Source: Ga0077560 sp046330435 (GTDB lineage Bacteria > Actinomycetota > Thermoleophilia > Miltoncostaeales > Miltoncostaeaceae). Taken from it: DNA of 64,000 nt. Below are positions 34,743 through 42,773 of the stretch, piece by piece (position 1 is the stretch's first letter; each line of letters opens with the position of its first letter). The notes under the pieces are model-generated. The model was given only the letters and a program-made list of their open reading frames with translations. It was not told the origin of the DNA and made no database searches. The DNA lies in contig JAXLST010000006.1 in assembly GCA_046330435.1 (NCBI GenBank), forward strand, positions 248,001 to 312,000, written 5' to 3'. The position numbers and the translations under genes were made by a program.

Positions 34743-36441
34743 ACCCGTTGGTGATCGGCATCCGCCGGTCCTTCCCGAAGGCCCTGGGGGTCACCTTGAT
34801 GCCCACCGGCCCCTGCCGGCGCTTGTACTCCGCCCGGTCGATCATGCGCAGCACCCGCCGCACCGTCGCGGCGTCGTGGCCGCGCGCCACCAGGTCCTCC
34901 GCGTCCAGCTCGTCCTCGACGTACCCCTCGATGATGGGGTCCAGGAGGTCGTAGGGCGGCAGGCTGTCGGTGTCCAGCTGGTCAGGGCGCAGCTCCGCGG
35001 TGGGCGGGCGGTCGATCGTGGCCTCCGGGATGACCTCCCGGCCGGCGTCGGCGTTACGCCACCGGCACAGCCGGTACACCCAGGTCTTGGAGATGTCGCG
35101 CAGCGGCGCGAACCCGCCGACCATGTCGCCGTACAGGGTGCTGTAGCCCACCGACATCTCGCTCTTGTTGCCGGTGGCGAGCACCAGGGCCCCGCGCTTG
35201 TTGGAGAGGCCCATCAGCAGCGTGCCGCGGGCGCGGGCCTGCAGGTTCTCCTCGGTGACGTCCCGCTCCGCACCCGCGAAGGCTCCCGCCAGCACCCCCT
35301 CGAACGCCGCCACCACCTCCGCGATGGGCAGCGTGATGAGCTCGACGCCGAGCGCGTCGGCGAGCGCCGCCGCGTCGTCCTCGCTGCGCCGGCTGGTGTA
35401 GACGGAGGGCATCGACACCCCGAGCACCCGGTCGGCACCCAGGGCGTCCGCCGCGAGCGCCGCGGTGAGGGCGGAGTCGATGCCGCCGGACAGGCCGATC
35501 ACCACCCCGCCGAAGCCGTTCTTGCCGACGTAGTCGCGGATGCCGGTGACCAGCCCCTCCCACACCTCGGCCTCCGGCGCCGGCGGGACGGCGAGCACCT
35601 CGGACACCGGTTCGGAGGGCCGGGGCGGCACGACCCCGTCGATGACCACGGTCCGGGCGTGGGCCGCGCGGGGGAGCCGTCGGGCCAGCGGCTCCCGCAG
35701 GCGGCGCCGGACGGCCAGGTCGCGGTCCACGTCGGCGACCATCAGGACCTCGCTGAACTGCGGCGCCCGCGCCGTGACCAGGCCGGTGGCGTCCGCGACC
35801 AGGGACCGGCCGTCGAAGACGAGCTCGTCCTGGCCGCCCACCAGGTTGCAGAACGCCAGAGCCGCCGCGGAGTCCGCCGCGCGCGTGGCCAGCATCCGCT
35901 CCCGCGCGTCCGCCTTGCCGCGGTGCCATGGTGACGCCGAGATGCAGGCGATGAGGTCCACGCCCGCCGCCGCCAGGTCGCTGGTGACCGGCGACGGGTA
36001 CCAGATGTCCTCGCAGATCGCGATGCCGACGCGCATCCCGGCGATCTCCACCACCATCGGGGCCTCGCCGGACGCGAAGTACCGGGCCTCGTCGAACACC
36101 CCGTAGTTCGGCAGGAAGCGCTTGCGGTACACCGCCTGCACGCGGCCGTCGGCGATGACCGCGGCCGAGTTGAAGCAGTCCCCGTCCCACTCCGGGAAGC
36201 CGATGATCGCCGCGCCCCGGGTGACGCCCGCGGCGAGCTCCTCCACAGCCCGGCGGCAGTCCCTGGCGAAGCGGGGCCGCAGCAGCAGGTCCTCCGGCGG
36301 GTAACCGGAGATCGCGAGCTCGGGGAACAGCACCAGGCCGGCGTCCGCGTCCCCCGCCGCGGCGAGCGCGTCGGCGATGCGCCCGGCATTGCCCTCGATG
36401 TCGCCGACGACGGTGTTCAGCTGGGCCAGCGCGAGGCGCAT
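34729..36441 (-). CDS. nadE: glutamine-dependent NAD+ synthetase
   Basis: Makes NAD+ from nicotinic acid adenine dinucleotide, ATP and glutamine, the last step of NAD synthesis. The 570-residue length fits the short two-domain form. The N-terminal nitrilase-type glutaminase domain has the expected triad: Glu41 (FPELAISGY), Lys107 (YRKRFLPNYG) and Cys143 (GIAICEDIW). The C-terminal synthetase domain has the ATP-pyrophosphatase loop SGGIDS at 318-323. ATG 36441 is preceded by AAGGGA. The 3' end overlaps the start of the protease gene, so they are probably co-transcribed, though a functional link is not obvious. Confidence 0.97.
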   Translation of the reverse strand: MRLALAQLNTVVGDIEGNAGRIADALAAAGDADAGLVLFPELAISGYPPEDLLLRPRFARDCRRAVEELAAGVTRGAAIIGFPEWDGDCFNSAAVIADGRVQAVYRKRFLPNYGVFDEARYFASGEAPMVVEIAGMRVGIAICEDIWYPSPVTSDLAAAGVDLIACISASPWHRGKADARERMLATRAADSAAALAFCNLVGGQDELVFDGRSLVADATGLVTARAPQFSEVLMVADVDRDLAVRRRLREPLARRLPRAAHARTVVIDGVVPPRPSEPVSEVLAVPPAPEAEVWEGLVTGIRDYVGKNGFGGVVIGLSGGIDSALTAALAADALGADRVLGVSMPSVYTSRRSEDDAAALADALGVELITLPIAEVVAAFEGVLAGAFAGAERDVTEENLQARARGTLLMGLSNKRGALVLATGNKSEMSVGYSTLYGDMVGGFAPLRDISKTWVYRLCRWRNADAGREVIPEATIDRPPTAELRPDQLDTDSLPPYDLLDPIIEGYVEDELDAEDLVARGHDAATVRRVLRMIDRAEYKRRQGPVGIKVTPRAFGKDRRMPITNGYVAP

Positions 36442-36502
36442 GCGTCCCTTCGGGGCTGGTGGTGTTGGGCGCGGTCCGGCTCCCGGCGCCGCCGCGTCGC
36501 GG

Positions 36503-36508
36503 TAGGCT
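36503..36508 (+). promoter_or_regulatory. candidate -10 box TAGGCT for the zinc-ribbon gene
   Basis: TAGGCT fits the actinobacterial TANNNT -10 pattern and lies in the 135-bp region divergent from nadE. It would give a leader of about 60-70 nt before the zinc-ribbon start. I see no clear -35 element. Confidence 0.35.
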
Positions 36509-36576
36509 CAGGATGCCGCGTGTGAACGATACGCCCTGGGCAGTACGGCCCGACCGGTCGCGCCCTGGCGGGAAGG

Positions 36577-37008
36577 ATGGGTTCCAGGATGAGCAGTCTG
36601 CCGCCGCAGCGTTCGGGTCCGGGTGGTCTCCAGGGCGGGACCGGCCGGGGCGGTCCCGGTCAGCAGTCCGTCCCCCGCGGGATGTCGCCCGCCCAGGGTG
36701 CCCAGGAGGCGGAGCGCCGCCTCGGCATCCCCTGCTTCCACGTCGGCCAGCGCGTGAGCGGCCTGTTCGGCTGCGTCGCCTGCCAGTTCCAGATCCGGAA
36801 CCGCAGGGCGCTGCCGACGTGCCCGCAGTGCGGGGAGATCATCTGGGGGTATCTGGAGGACGGCCCGCGGCCGGTGCCGGAGGGTGAGGACCCCGTGCAG
36901 GTGCCGGACCCCGCCGCGGGGCAGCAGCCCGTGAAGGTGGAGGAGGGCGTCGACCTCGGCGGCGGCGCGCCGCCGGTGACGGTCGAAGAGGGCGTCAGCC
37001 TGGAATAG
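36577..37008 (+). CDS. zinc-ribbon protein
   Basis: The 143-residue product has a glycine/proline-rich N-terminus, a central zinc ribbon with CVAC (about 66-69) and CPQC (about 81-84) preceded by GQRVSGLFG, and an acidic tail with two EEGV repeats. The central part resembles DUF1451-type zinc ribbons. It is predicted cytoplasmic. The start is uncertain: ATG 36577, or ATG 36589, which has GGAAGG 12 nt upstream. It stands alone between divergent nadE and the next gene and ends at a strong hairpin. Function unknown. Confidence 0.75.
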   Translation: MGSRMSSLPPQRSGPGGLQGGTGRGGPGQQSVPRGMSPAQGAQEAERRLGIPCFHVGQRVSGLFGCVACQFQIRNRRALPTCPQCGEIIWGYLEDGPRPVPEGEDPVQVPDPAAGQQPVKVEEGVDLGGGAPPVTVEEGVSLE

Positions 37009-37015
37009 GGCGAAG

Positions 37016-37054
37016 CCCCCCATCCGGGGAGGGGAGTCCCTCCCGAGCGGGGGG
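37016..37054 (+). terminator. nested GC hairpin after the zinc-ribbon gene
   Basis: GGGAGGG (37027-37033), loop GAGT and CCCTCCC (37038-37044) form the inner stem. CCCCCC (37016-37021) and GGGGGG (37049-37054) can extend it. It lies 7 bp after the TAG stop. A T-run is absent, as is common in this window. Confidence 0.55.
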
Positions 37055-37081
37055 TATTCACACTTTCCTCACAGATTCACC
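37055..37081 (+). promoter_or_regulatory. PHO-box/OmpR-type direct repeats upstream of secreted protein gene
   Basis: This AT-richer patch contains TTCAC at 37057, CTCAC at 37068 and TTCAC at 37076. TCACA recurs 11 bp apart (37058 and 37069), the spacing and core of PhoP/PhoB-family boxes, for example the GTTCACC units of Streptomyces PhoP. It lies about 105 bp before the secreted-protein gene and about 770 bp before an OmpR/PhoB-type regulator gene. Confidence 0.35.
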
Positions 37082-37185
37082 AGAGAACGCTTACCGCGGA
37101 CGCACGGCCCGGCTCACGAACCGGACGCACCATCCGATGGACGGGCGAACGTCCGCCCGTTCCCGACGTCCGGATCCGAGGTGCC

Positions 37186-37791
37186 GTGCCCCGCGCCCTG
37201 CGCTCCCTGCCCCTGCTCCTGCTCGCCCTCGCCCTGTTCGCGGTGTCGGCGACGGCCTCCACGGGGACCCGCGTCCCGCGCCTGCAGAACATGCAGGCAC
37301 AGCAGATCCAGGCACAGGGCAACGGCGTCGTCTCGCTGGACGGCGGATTCGCCGTGGTGGGGTGGCTCACCCAGTCCCGGCGCACCGGCATCCGGCTCGT
37401 CGACCGCGCCGGCGACGCCAAGCTCATCGTCAACGGGCGCGTGATCCCGCTGGGCAGGCGCCGCATCGCCCGCCTGCAGGGCGTGGGCGGCCGCTACCTG
37501 GTCACCGGCACCCGCTTCACCCTCGAGGTCCGCGGCGTGCAGGGGCTGGAGGCATCGGGCGTGGGCTGGGCCCGCTTCCAGGGCCGCGGCCAGTACAACG
37601 TCGCGGGCGGCAACTCCGGGCCGTGGAACGGGGCACGCATGCTCGTCGGGACGGACCCCGCACCGGGTGACGGCGGCGGGGACGACGACCGCGACCGGGT
37701 GCGCGCGCTCGGCGCCCAGGACCCCGCTCCGGCACCGGCGCCGGAGCCCGCGCCCGCACCGGAGCCCGCGGCTCCCGTGGCCGCCGGGTGA
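37186..37791 (+). CDS. secreted DRAGDA-motif protein with Pro/Ala-rich tail (paralogue of 40127-40618)
   Basis: The 201-residue product starts at GTG 37186 with a signal peptide (SLPLLLLALALFAVSATAS). The mature part has a GGFAVVGW segment, VDRAGDAKLIVNGRV, RYLVTGTRFTLEV and GRGQYNV, and is predicted all-beta, then an acidic DDDRD stretch and a (PA/PE)n-rich tail that may span the wall. The same core motifs in the same order occur in the gene at 40127, on the other side of the two-component system. The family looks typical of Thermoleophilia-like actinobacteria, but I cannot name it. The pair may be targets of, or ligand-sensing partners for, the intervening kinase (inference). Confidence 0.75.
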   Translation: MPRALRSLPLLLLALALFAVSATASTGTRVPRLQNMQAQQIQAQGNGVVSLDGGFAVVGWLTQSRRTGIRLVDRAGDAKLIVNGRVIPLGRRRIARLQGVGGRYLVTGTRFTLEVRGVQGLEASGVGWARFQGRGQYNVAGGNSGPWNGARMLVGTDPAPGDGGGDDDRDRVRALGAQDPAPAPAPEPAPAPEPAAPVAAG

Positions 37792-37836
37792 CCACCGTCC
37801 CGGCACCGGGACTTCCAGGTGCGCCGGTACGGCAGT

Positions 37837-37842
37837 TAGCAT
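37837..37842 (+). promoter_or_regulatory. -10 box TAGCAT, leaderless promoter of the response regulator gene
   Basis: TAGCAT matches TANNNT and ends 8 nt before ATG 37851, so transcription would start at or next to the A of the start codon. No Shine-Dalgarno sequence is present. It supports ATG 37851 over the upstream GTG 37788. Confidence 0.5.
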
Positions 37843-37850
37843 CGGCGTCG

Positions 37851-38552
37851 ATGGCAGACGCAACCGCTGACCACGTCCTCATCATCGAGGACGAGGCGAA
37901 CATCTCCTCGTTCGCCCGCATGTACCTCGAGGCCGCCGGGTTCCGGGTCTCCGTCGCCGAGCGCGGGGACGACGGCCTGCGGATGGCGATCGAGGAGCGG
38001 CCGTCGCTGGTGCTCCTCGACCTCATGCTGCCCGGCATGGACGGCTACGAGGTCACGCGCCGCCTGCGCGCCGAGGGCAACCTGCCGATCATCATGCTCA
38101 CCGCGCGGGACGACGCGGTCGACAAGGTCGTGGGGCTGGAGCTCGGCGCCGACGACTACGTCACCAAGCCGTTCAACCCGCGGGAGCTGGTGGCCCGCGT
38201 GCGGGCCGTGCTGCGCCGCACCGACGAGCGCCAGGCCGAGCCGGCCGGCCCCGAGGACACGGTGCTGGAGCTCGGCAGCCTGCGCATCGAGGTGGGCGGC
38301 CGCGAGGTGTTCGTCGAGGAGGAGCGCGTCGCGCTCACGCCCAAGGAGTTCGACCTCCTGGTCACCCTCATCGAGAATCGGGGGATCGTCCTCACCCGCG
38401 AGCAGCTGCTGGAGCGGGTGTGGGGCTTCACGTTCCTCGGCGACTCGCGCACGATCGACGTCCACGTGCGCCAGCTGCGCCGCAAGCTCGGAGACGCGTG
38501 CCCGATCCAGACCGTGTGGGGGACCGGCTACAAGGTGGCCGCGAAGCGGTGA
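37851..38552 (+). CDS. OmpR/PhoB-family response regulator
   Basis: The product is 233 residues. Receiver domain (1-120): acidic pocket Glu13/Asp14, phospho-acceptor Asp57 (LVLLDLMLPG), Thr84 and Lys106 (VTKPF). C-terminal winged-helix domain (about 135-230): LTPKEFDLLVTL, the RTIDVHVRQLRRKLG recognition region and WGTGYK at the end, as in PhoB/OmpR. It is a cytoplasmic transcription factor activated by the kinase encoded next. ATG 37851 was chosen because homologous sequence starts there and a TAGCAT box lies 8 nt upstream. The stop overlaps the kinase start (GTGA), so the two are translationally coupled. The TCAC direct repeats at 37055-37081 are a candidate binding site. Confidence 0.93.
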   Translation: MADATADHVLIIEDEANISSFARMYLEAAGFRVSVAERGDDGLRMAIEERPSLVLLDLMLPGMDGYEVTRRLRAEGNLPIIMLTARDDAVDKVVGLELGADDYVTKPFNPRELVARVRAVLRRTDERQAEPAGPEDTVLELGSLRIEVGGREVFVEEERVALTPKEFDLLVTLIENRGIVLTREQLLERVWGFTFLGDSRTIDVHVRQLRRKLGDACPIQTVWGTGYKVAAKR

Positions 38553-40081
38553 CCCTCGGGGGCACCGCCCCCGGCGCGCCGCCGCCGCGGCGCAGGCGGC
38601 GCCTCCCGCCCTGGCGCACCCTCCGCGGGCGCCTCGCGCTCGGCGCCCTCGCCGGCCTGTTCGCCGCCGCCCTGGTGTTCGGCGTGGTGTCGTCGAGCCT
38701 GGTGCGCACCGAGAGCTCGCGCCAGGGACGCGACGAGTTCGACCAGCTCACCGTCCGGCTGGCCCGGCTCATCAGCGTCCGGCTCGACCGCCAGGCCCTG
38801 AACGGCAGCTGCGACTCGTTCCGGAAGGCCGACATCGAAGCGTACCTGGGCCGCGGCGCGCGGCTGTACGTGCTGGACGGCTTCAACACCTTCTGCGTCG
38901 GCAGCGTCCTGCGGTACGGCGACATCGCGGTCGCCACGCCCCCGCAGCTCGACAAGGGCGAGATCCAGCGCAAAGGCTACGAGCGGCTCGACGAGGCGTT
39001 CGCCGCGGCGGGCGCCGACCGCGTGGCGACCGCCGCGATGGTGACCCTCGCCGGGCGCCCGTGGACGTACATCGTGCTCTCCAAGCCACGGGCGGACGTG
39101 GCCACCCAGTGGAAGGACGTCGCCCCCAGCCTCATCATGGCGGCGCTCATCGGGTTCGTCCCCGCCCTGCTGCTCACCCTGCTGCTCACCGCGCGCGTGA
39201 CGCGCCCGCTGGAGGACATGGAGGCCGCCGCCGACCGCGTGGCGGGCGGGGACCTGTCGGCCACCGTGCCGCCCGCGGGCACCGCGGAGCTCGACCACCT
39301 GGCGGCCGCGTTCAACGGCATGGTCACCCGCCTGCGGGAGCGGGAGGACAGCACCCGCGAGTTCCTGATGAAGGTCACCCACGACCTGCGCACCCCGCTC
39401 ACCGCGATCCGCGGGCACGCCGCGGCCCTCGCGGACGGCATCGTCCCGGAGCAGCAGGTGCCCCGCTCCCTCGCCGCGATCGAGGGCGAGGCCGGGCGCC
39501 TGGAGGCGATGGTCGCCGACCTGCTCGACCTGGCCCGCATCGACGCCCGGCGGTTCCGCATGGATCACGTGCCGGTCGACCCGGAGGAGGTGCTGCAGCA
39601 GGCGTTCGACGCGCTCGCGCCCGACGCCGCCCGCCGCGACATCCGGTACACGCGCCGCATCGCGCCGCTGCCGGTGGTGGTGACCGACCCGTCCCGGCTG
39701 CGGCAGATCGTGGCCAACCTGCTGGACAACGCGCTGCGGTGGGTGCCGGAGGGCGGCACCGTCACCATGGAGGCCGAGCCGGCCGCCAACGGGGGCCTGC
39801 GGGTGCGCGTGGGCGACAGCGGCCCCGGGGTGGCGCCGCCCCTGCGGGAGGAGATCTTCCAGCCGTTCCGCTCCCACGAGACCCCGGACGGCCGCACCGG
39901 CGTGGGCCTGGGCCTGGCGATCTGCCGCCAGCTCGCGCGGGAGCTGGGCGGCGACGTGAGCGTGGACGACGCCCCGGAGGGCGGCGCGCGGTTCGAGCTG
40001 CGGCTGCCGGCGGCCCCGCCGGGCCTCACCGCGCCGAACGGCACGGTGAGCCGGCCCGCCGCGACGATGGGAAATTCCTAA
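38549..40081 (+). CDS. membrane sensor histidine kinase
   Basis: The product is 510 residues, start GTG 38549 overlapping the regulator stop. Layout: Arg/Pro-rich cytoplasmic N-terminus, TM1 (about 27-51), extracytoplasmic sensor (52-191) with two cysteines (Cys88, Cys116) that could form a disulfide, TM2 (192-214), HAMP (215-268), HisKA with phospho-accepting His278 (KVTHDLRTPLT), and HATPase_c with N box NLLDNALRW, G1 GDSGPGV and G2 GVGLGLAIC. It should autophosphorylate and pass phosphate to Asp57 of the upstream regulator. The signal is unknown; the flanking secreted paralogues share its likely compartment. Confidence 0.93.
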   Translation: MTLGGTAPGAPPPRRRRRLPPWRTLRGRLALGALAGLFAAALVFGVVSSSLVRTESSRQGRDEFDQLTVRLARLISVRLDRQALNGSCDSFRKADIEAYLGRGARLYVLDGFNTFCVGSVLRYGDIAVATPPQLDKGEIQRKGYERLDEAFAAAGADRVATAAMVTLAGRPWTYIVLSKPRADVATQWKDVAPSLIMAALIGFVPALLLTLLLTARVTRPLEDMEAAADRVAGGDLSATVPPAGTAELDHLAAAFNGMVTRLREREDSTREFLMKVTHDLRTPLTAIRGHAAALADGIVPEQQVPRSLAAIEGEAGRLEAMVADLLDLARIDARRFRMDHVPVDPEEVLQQAFDALAPDAARRDIRYTRRIAPLPVVVTDPSRLRQIVANLLDNALRWVPEGGTVTMEAEPAANGGLRVRVGDSGPGVAPPLREEIFQPFRSHETPDGRTGVGLGLAICRQLARELGGDVSVDDAPEGGARFELRLPAAPPGLTAPNGTVSRPAATMGNS

Positions 40082-40126
40082 CACCCGCACCGCACCTGTA
40101 TCACCGGCGTTGCGCACAATGCGTGC

Positions 40127-40618
40127 ATGCCCGCTCTCGCCCGACTGCTGACCGCCGGCGCCGCCGTGGCGGCCCTCGCCGTGCAGCCGGCCGTCTCCGC
40201 GCCCGCGCCGCAGGGGATCCTCGCCGCCAGCGGCCGCGGTGTGTTCATCCTCGACGGCGACGCGGCCGTGCTCGGCGTCGCGCGCGGCCCCGCGCTCATC
40301 GTGGTGCAGGACCGGGCGGGCGACGCCATGCTGCGCGTGGGCGGCCGCGTGGTGCGGCCGGTGCGGACCCGCCCCGGGTCCCCGTTCGTCACGGTCCGGC
40401 GCATCCGCCTGGGCGACGTGCGACGCCGGTTCCTGGTGTCGGGCTCGAACATCCGGCTGCGAGTCGAGTCCGCGGACATGACGCTCAACGCCTCCGGCCG
40501 CTTCCGCGTGCGGCTCACGGGCCAGGGCAGCTACACCGTCGACGACGGCGCGCCCCAGACATGGGTCGCGGGCGCCACGGTGAAGGTCGGGCTCGCCCGG
40601 CAGCGCCGGCGCGGCTGA
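40127..40618 (+). CDS. secreted DRAGDA-motif protein (paralogue of 37186-37791)
   Basis: The 163-residue product has a signal peptide (LLTAGAAVAALAVQPAVSA). The mature domain repeats the plan of the upstream paralogue: ILDGDAAVLG, VQDRAGDAMLRVGGRVV, RRFLVSGSNIRLRV, LNASGRFRVRLTGQGSY, then a W-x-x-G-A motif. It lacks the Pro/Ala-rich tail. It starts 45 bp after the kinase; CACAAT 6 nt before ATG could be a weak -10, so either its own leaderless transcript or read-through is possible. A strong hairpin follows. No known function. Confidence 0.75.
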   Translation: MPALARLLTAGAAVAALAVQPAVSAPAPQGILAASGRGVFILDGDAAVLGVARGPALIVVQDRAGDAMLRVGGRVVRPVRTRPGSPFVTVRRIRLGDVRRRFLVSGSNIRLRVESADMTLNASGRFRVRLTGQGSYTVDDGAPQTWVAGATVKVGLARQRRRG

Positions 40619-40647
40619 CGCACCGCGGCGCACGGATCCCGGAACGG

Positions 40648-40677
40648 CCTGGGGCCCGGCGTTCGCCGGGCCCCAGG
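40648..40677. terminator. bidirectional hairpin terminator between convergent genes
   Basis: CCTGGGGCCCGGC (40648-40660), loop GTTC and GCCGGGCCCCAGG (40665-40677) form a perfect 13-bp stem. It lies between the convergent secreted-protein gene and glnK, so it can serve both strands. Confidence 0.8.
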
Positions 40678-40725
40678 TGTACGACCGTCCGTGGGTGGGC
40701 CGGGGCCCACCCGTGACGTGGACCG

Positions 40726-41091
40726 CTACGCGGTGGCCTCCTCCGGGTGCGGGGCGAGCACGACGTCGCCGCGCTCCCCGGTCCGCACGCGGACGGCCTC
40801 CTCGATGTTGATGATGAAGATCTTCCCGTCCCCGGGCTCACCCGTGTGGGCGAGCTCGAGGATCGTGTCGACCGCGCGGTCGACGTCGGCGTCGTCGACG
40901 ACCAACTCCAGCTTCAGCTTGGGACGCAGGAAGATGGTGGTCTTGGAGCCGCGGTAACTCTCGGTGAACCCCTTCTGCCGGCCCGAGCCCTTGACCTCGC
41001 TGATGCTCATGGACGGGAGGCCCATGGCGGCGAGACGGTCTCGGATGGCGTCGAAGGCCTCGTGGCGGATGAACGCCTCGATCTTCTTCAC
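40726..41091 (-). CDS. glnK: PII nitrogen-regulatory protein without Tyr51
   Basis: The 121-residue length and GSGRQKGFTESYRG, LRPKLKLELVV and GDGKIFI segments are typical of GlnB/GlnK. PII trimers sense ATP/ADP and 2-oxoglutarate and bind the ammonium channel through the T-loop. Gene order amt-glnK, with a 15-bp gap, supports a GlnK role in blocking Amt when nitrogen is plentiful. The T-loop is odd: residue 51, the Tyr that is uridylylated in E. coli and adenylylated in actinobacteria, is Thr (SKTTIF), while Tyr46 is kept. Start GTG 41091 has GGGAG upstream. Confidence 0.93.
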   Translation of the reverse strand: MKKIEAFIRHEAFDAIRDRLAAMGLPSMSISEVKGSGRQKGFTESYRGSKTTIFLRPKLKLELVVDDADVDRAVDTILELAHTGEPGDGKIFIINIEEAVRVRTGERGDVVLAPHPEEATA

Positions 41092-41106
41092 GGTGACCAG
41101 CTCCCT

Positions 41107-42603
41107 TTACGACGCGGTGGCGGGCGACGTGGCGGGGGCGCTCGACCCGGCGACGCCAGTGGCGACGATGGGCGAGTTCTCGGGCTTCGCACCCGGCACG
41201 TCGATGAACTGCTCCGGGTACCCGAACATACCGTGCTCGGAGATGTCGAGACCCGACGTCTCGTGCTCCTCGCTCACGCGGAGGCCCACGGTGTACTTGA
41301 TGGCCAGGAACACGATGGCGGTGAGGCCGCCGGTGAAGCCGACCGTCGCGGCGATGCCGTAGAACTGGACCCACAGCTGGCCCAGGCCGCCGCCCACGAA
41401 GAGGCCCTCGCGGGAGTCGAGGCCGACCAGGTTCACGATGACCGGGTCCATGCGGGTGGAGGTGCCGAACAGGCCGATGGCCAGGGTGCCCCAGATGCCG
41501 GACACGCCGTGTGCGGCGAGGGCGCCGAGCGGGTCGTCGATCTTGAGCTTCTCGACGGCGACCACGACCAGCGGGATGAGGAGGCCGGCGACGAGGCCGA
41601 CCACGATGCCCGCCCAGTAGTCGATGAAGGCGCACGGGGCGGTGATGGCGACCAGGCCGCCGATCGCGCCGTTGCCCATCTGCGAGACGTCGAGCGTCTT
41701 GAAGAGGATCAGGGACATCACGGTGGCGCCGATGACGCCGGCCGCAGCGGCCAGGTTGGTGTTCACGATCACGTCGACGAAGTCGAGGTTGTTCGCGAGG
41801 AGGCTCGAGCCGCCGTTGAAGCCCATCCAGCCGAACCACAGGACGATGACGCCGGTGATCGCGAGCGGGATGGAGTGACCCGGGATCGGGATCGGCTTGC
41901 CGTTGCGGAACTTGCCGATGCGAGGACCGAGGATGAGCGCGCCGGTGAGCGCGCCCAGGGCGCCCTGCAGGTGGACGATGGAGGAGCCGGCGTAGTCCAG
42001 GAAGCCGTCCTTGAACAGCCAGCCGCCGCCCCACGTCCAGTGGGCGACCACCGGGTAGATGAAGCCGGCGAACGGGATCGCGAAGAGCACGTACCCGATG
42101 AACTTCGTGCGGTCGAGCATGGAGCCGAACACGATCGCGAGCGACACGGCGCAGAACACGACCTGGAAGAACCAGAGGCTGGTGATGCTCGCCGTCGCCG
42201 CCGAGTACACGTAGTCCTCAGACGTCGGGAAGCCCGTGCTGGAGAAGAACCAGCCGGATGTCCCCCAGAAGTCGTTCCCGTTCCCGAACGCCAGTGCAAA
42301 ACCGGTCGCCCAGAACATGAGGATGGCGATCGACATGTTGATGAGGATCTTCGCCATCACCGCGCCGGCGTTCTTCATGCGCGAGAGACCGACCTCGAGG
42401 AGGGCGAAGCCCGCCTGCATGAGGAGCACGAACGCGGCCGCGACCGCGACCCACACCGAGTCCACGGCGGTGATGAGCGTTCCGACGCTCTGAGCGAGCT
42501 CATCGGTGGTGGGCGGCGCGTCCTGCGCCGCGGCCAGGACGGGCGTGACCATGAGCAGCAGCAGTGCCCACAGCGGTGCCAGCCTGAGTGCCTTGGATCG
42601 CAT
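41107..42603 (-). CDS. amt: ammonium transporter, Amt family
   Basis: The 498-residue product starts with a cleavable-looking signal (WALLLLMVTPVLAAAQ) and is followed by about 11 transmembrane helices, as in AmtB. The twin pore histidines are visible in VVAHWTWGGG and AAHGVSGIWGT, and the DFAGS-type signature appears as DYAGSSIVHLQG. It moves ammonium into the cell, where glutamine synthetase uses it; GlnK downstream should gate it. AAGGAG lies 4 nt before ATG 42603. A TAGATT box on the minus strand near 42670 may be its -10. Confidence 0.96.
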   Translation of the reverse strand: MRSKALRLAPLWALLLLMVTPVLAAAQDAPPTTDELAQSVGTLITAVDSVWVAVAAAFVLLMQAGFALLEVGLSRMKNAGAVMAKILINMSIAILMFWATGFALAFGNGNDFWGTSGWFFSSTGFPTSEDYVYSAATASITSLWFFQVVFCAVSLAIVFGSMLDRTKFIGYVLFAIPFAGFIYPVVAHWTWGGGWLFKDGFLDYAGSSIVHLQGALGALTGALILGPRIGKFRNGKPIPIPGHSIPLAITGVIVLWFGWMGFNGGSSLLANNLDFVDVIVNTNLAAAAGVIGATVMSLILFKTLDVSQMGNGAIGGLVAITAPCAFIDYWAGIVVGLVAGLLIPLVVVAVEKLKIDDPLGALAAHGVSGIWGTLAIGLFGTSTRMDPVIVNLVGLDSREGLFVGGGLGQLWVQFYGIAATVGFTGGLTAIVFLAIKYTVGLRVSEEHETSGLDISEHGMFGYPEQFIDVPGAKPENSPIVATGVAGSSAPATSPATAS

Positions 42604-42761
42604 AGCTCTCCTTGACGAGGGATTTCCGGAGCGGCCCGCAGGGGGGCCAAGCTGTGGTGAATCTAGGTAGGGGCACCCCTCCGGGGCTTTGGCCCTCTGG
42701 CGAAGGTGCCGCCCCCGGTGTTCTCCCTCGGGCGAAACGGGCGGCGCGGCGCGCGGCGTCG

Positions 42762-42767
42762 TAGGCT
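42762..42767 (+). promoter_or_regulatory. -10 box TAGGCT, leaderless promoter of the P460-like gene
   Basis: TAGGCT ends 6 nt before ATG 42774, with no Shine-Dalgarno sequence. This is the same arrangement as at 37837, 55978, 58349 and 62923. Confidence 0.5.
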
Positions 42768-42773
42768 TGCGCG

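Noticed and set aside
36513..36887. Leaderless gene starting at ATG 36513 just after TAGGCT
   Set aside because: That frame gives an Arg/Pro-rich low-complexity product; the zinc ribbon in the other frame is clearly the real gene, so the box more likely drives it with a leader.
37788..37850. GTG 37788 as start of the first response regulator
   Set aside because: It would add 21 residues with no family match, would overlap the upstream gene end and would place the TAGCAT box inside the coding region.
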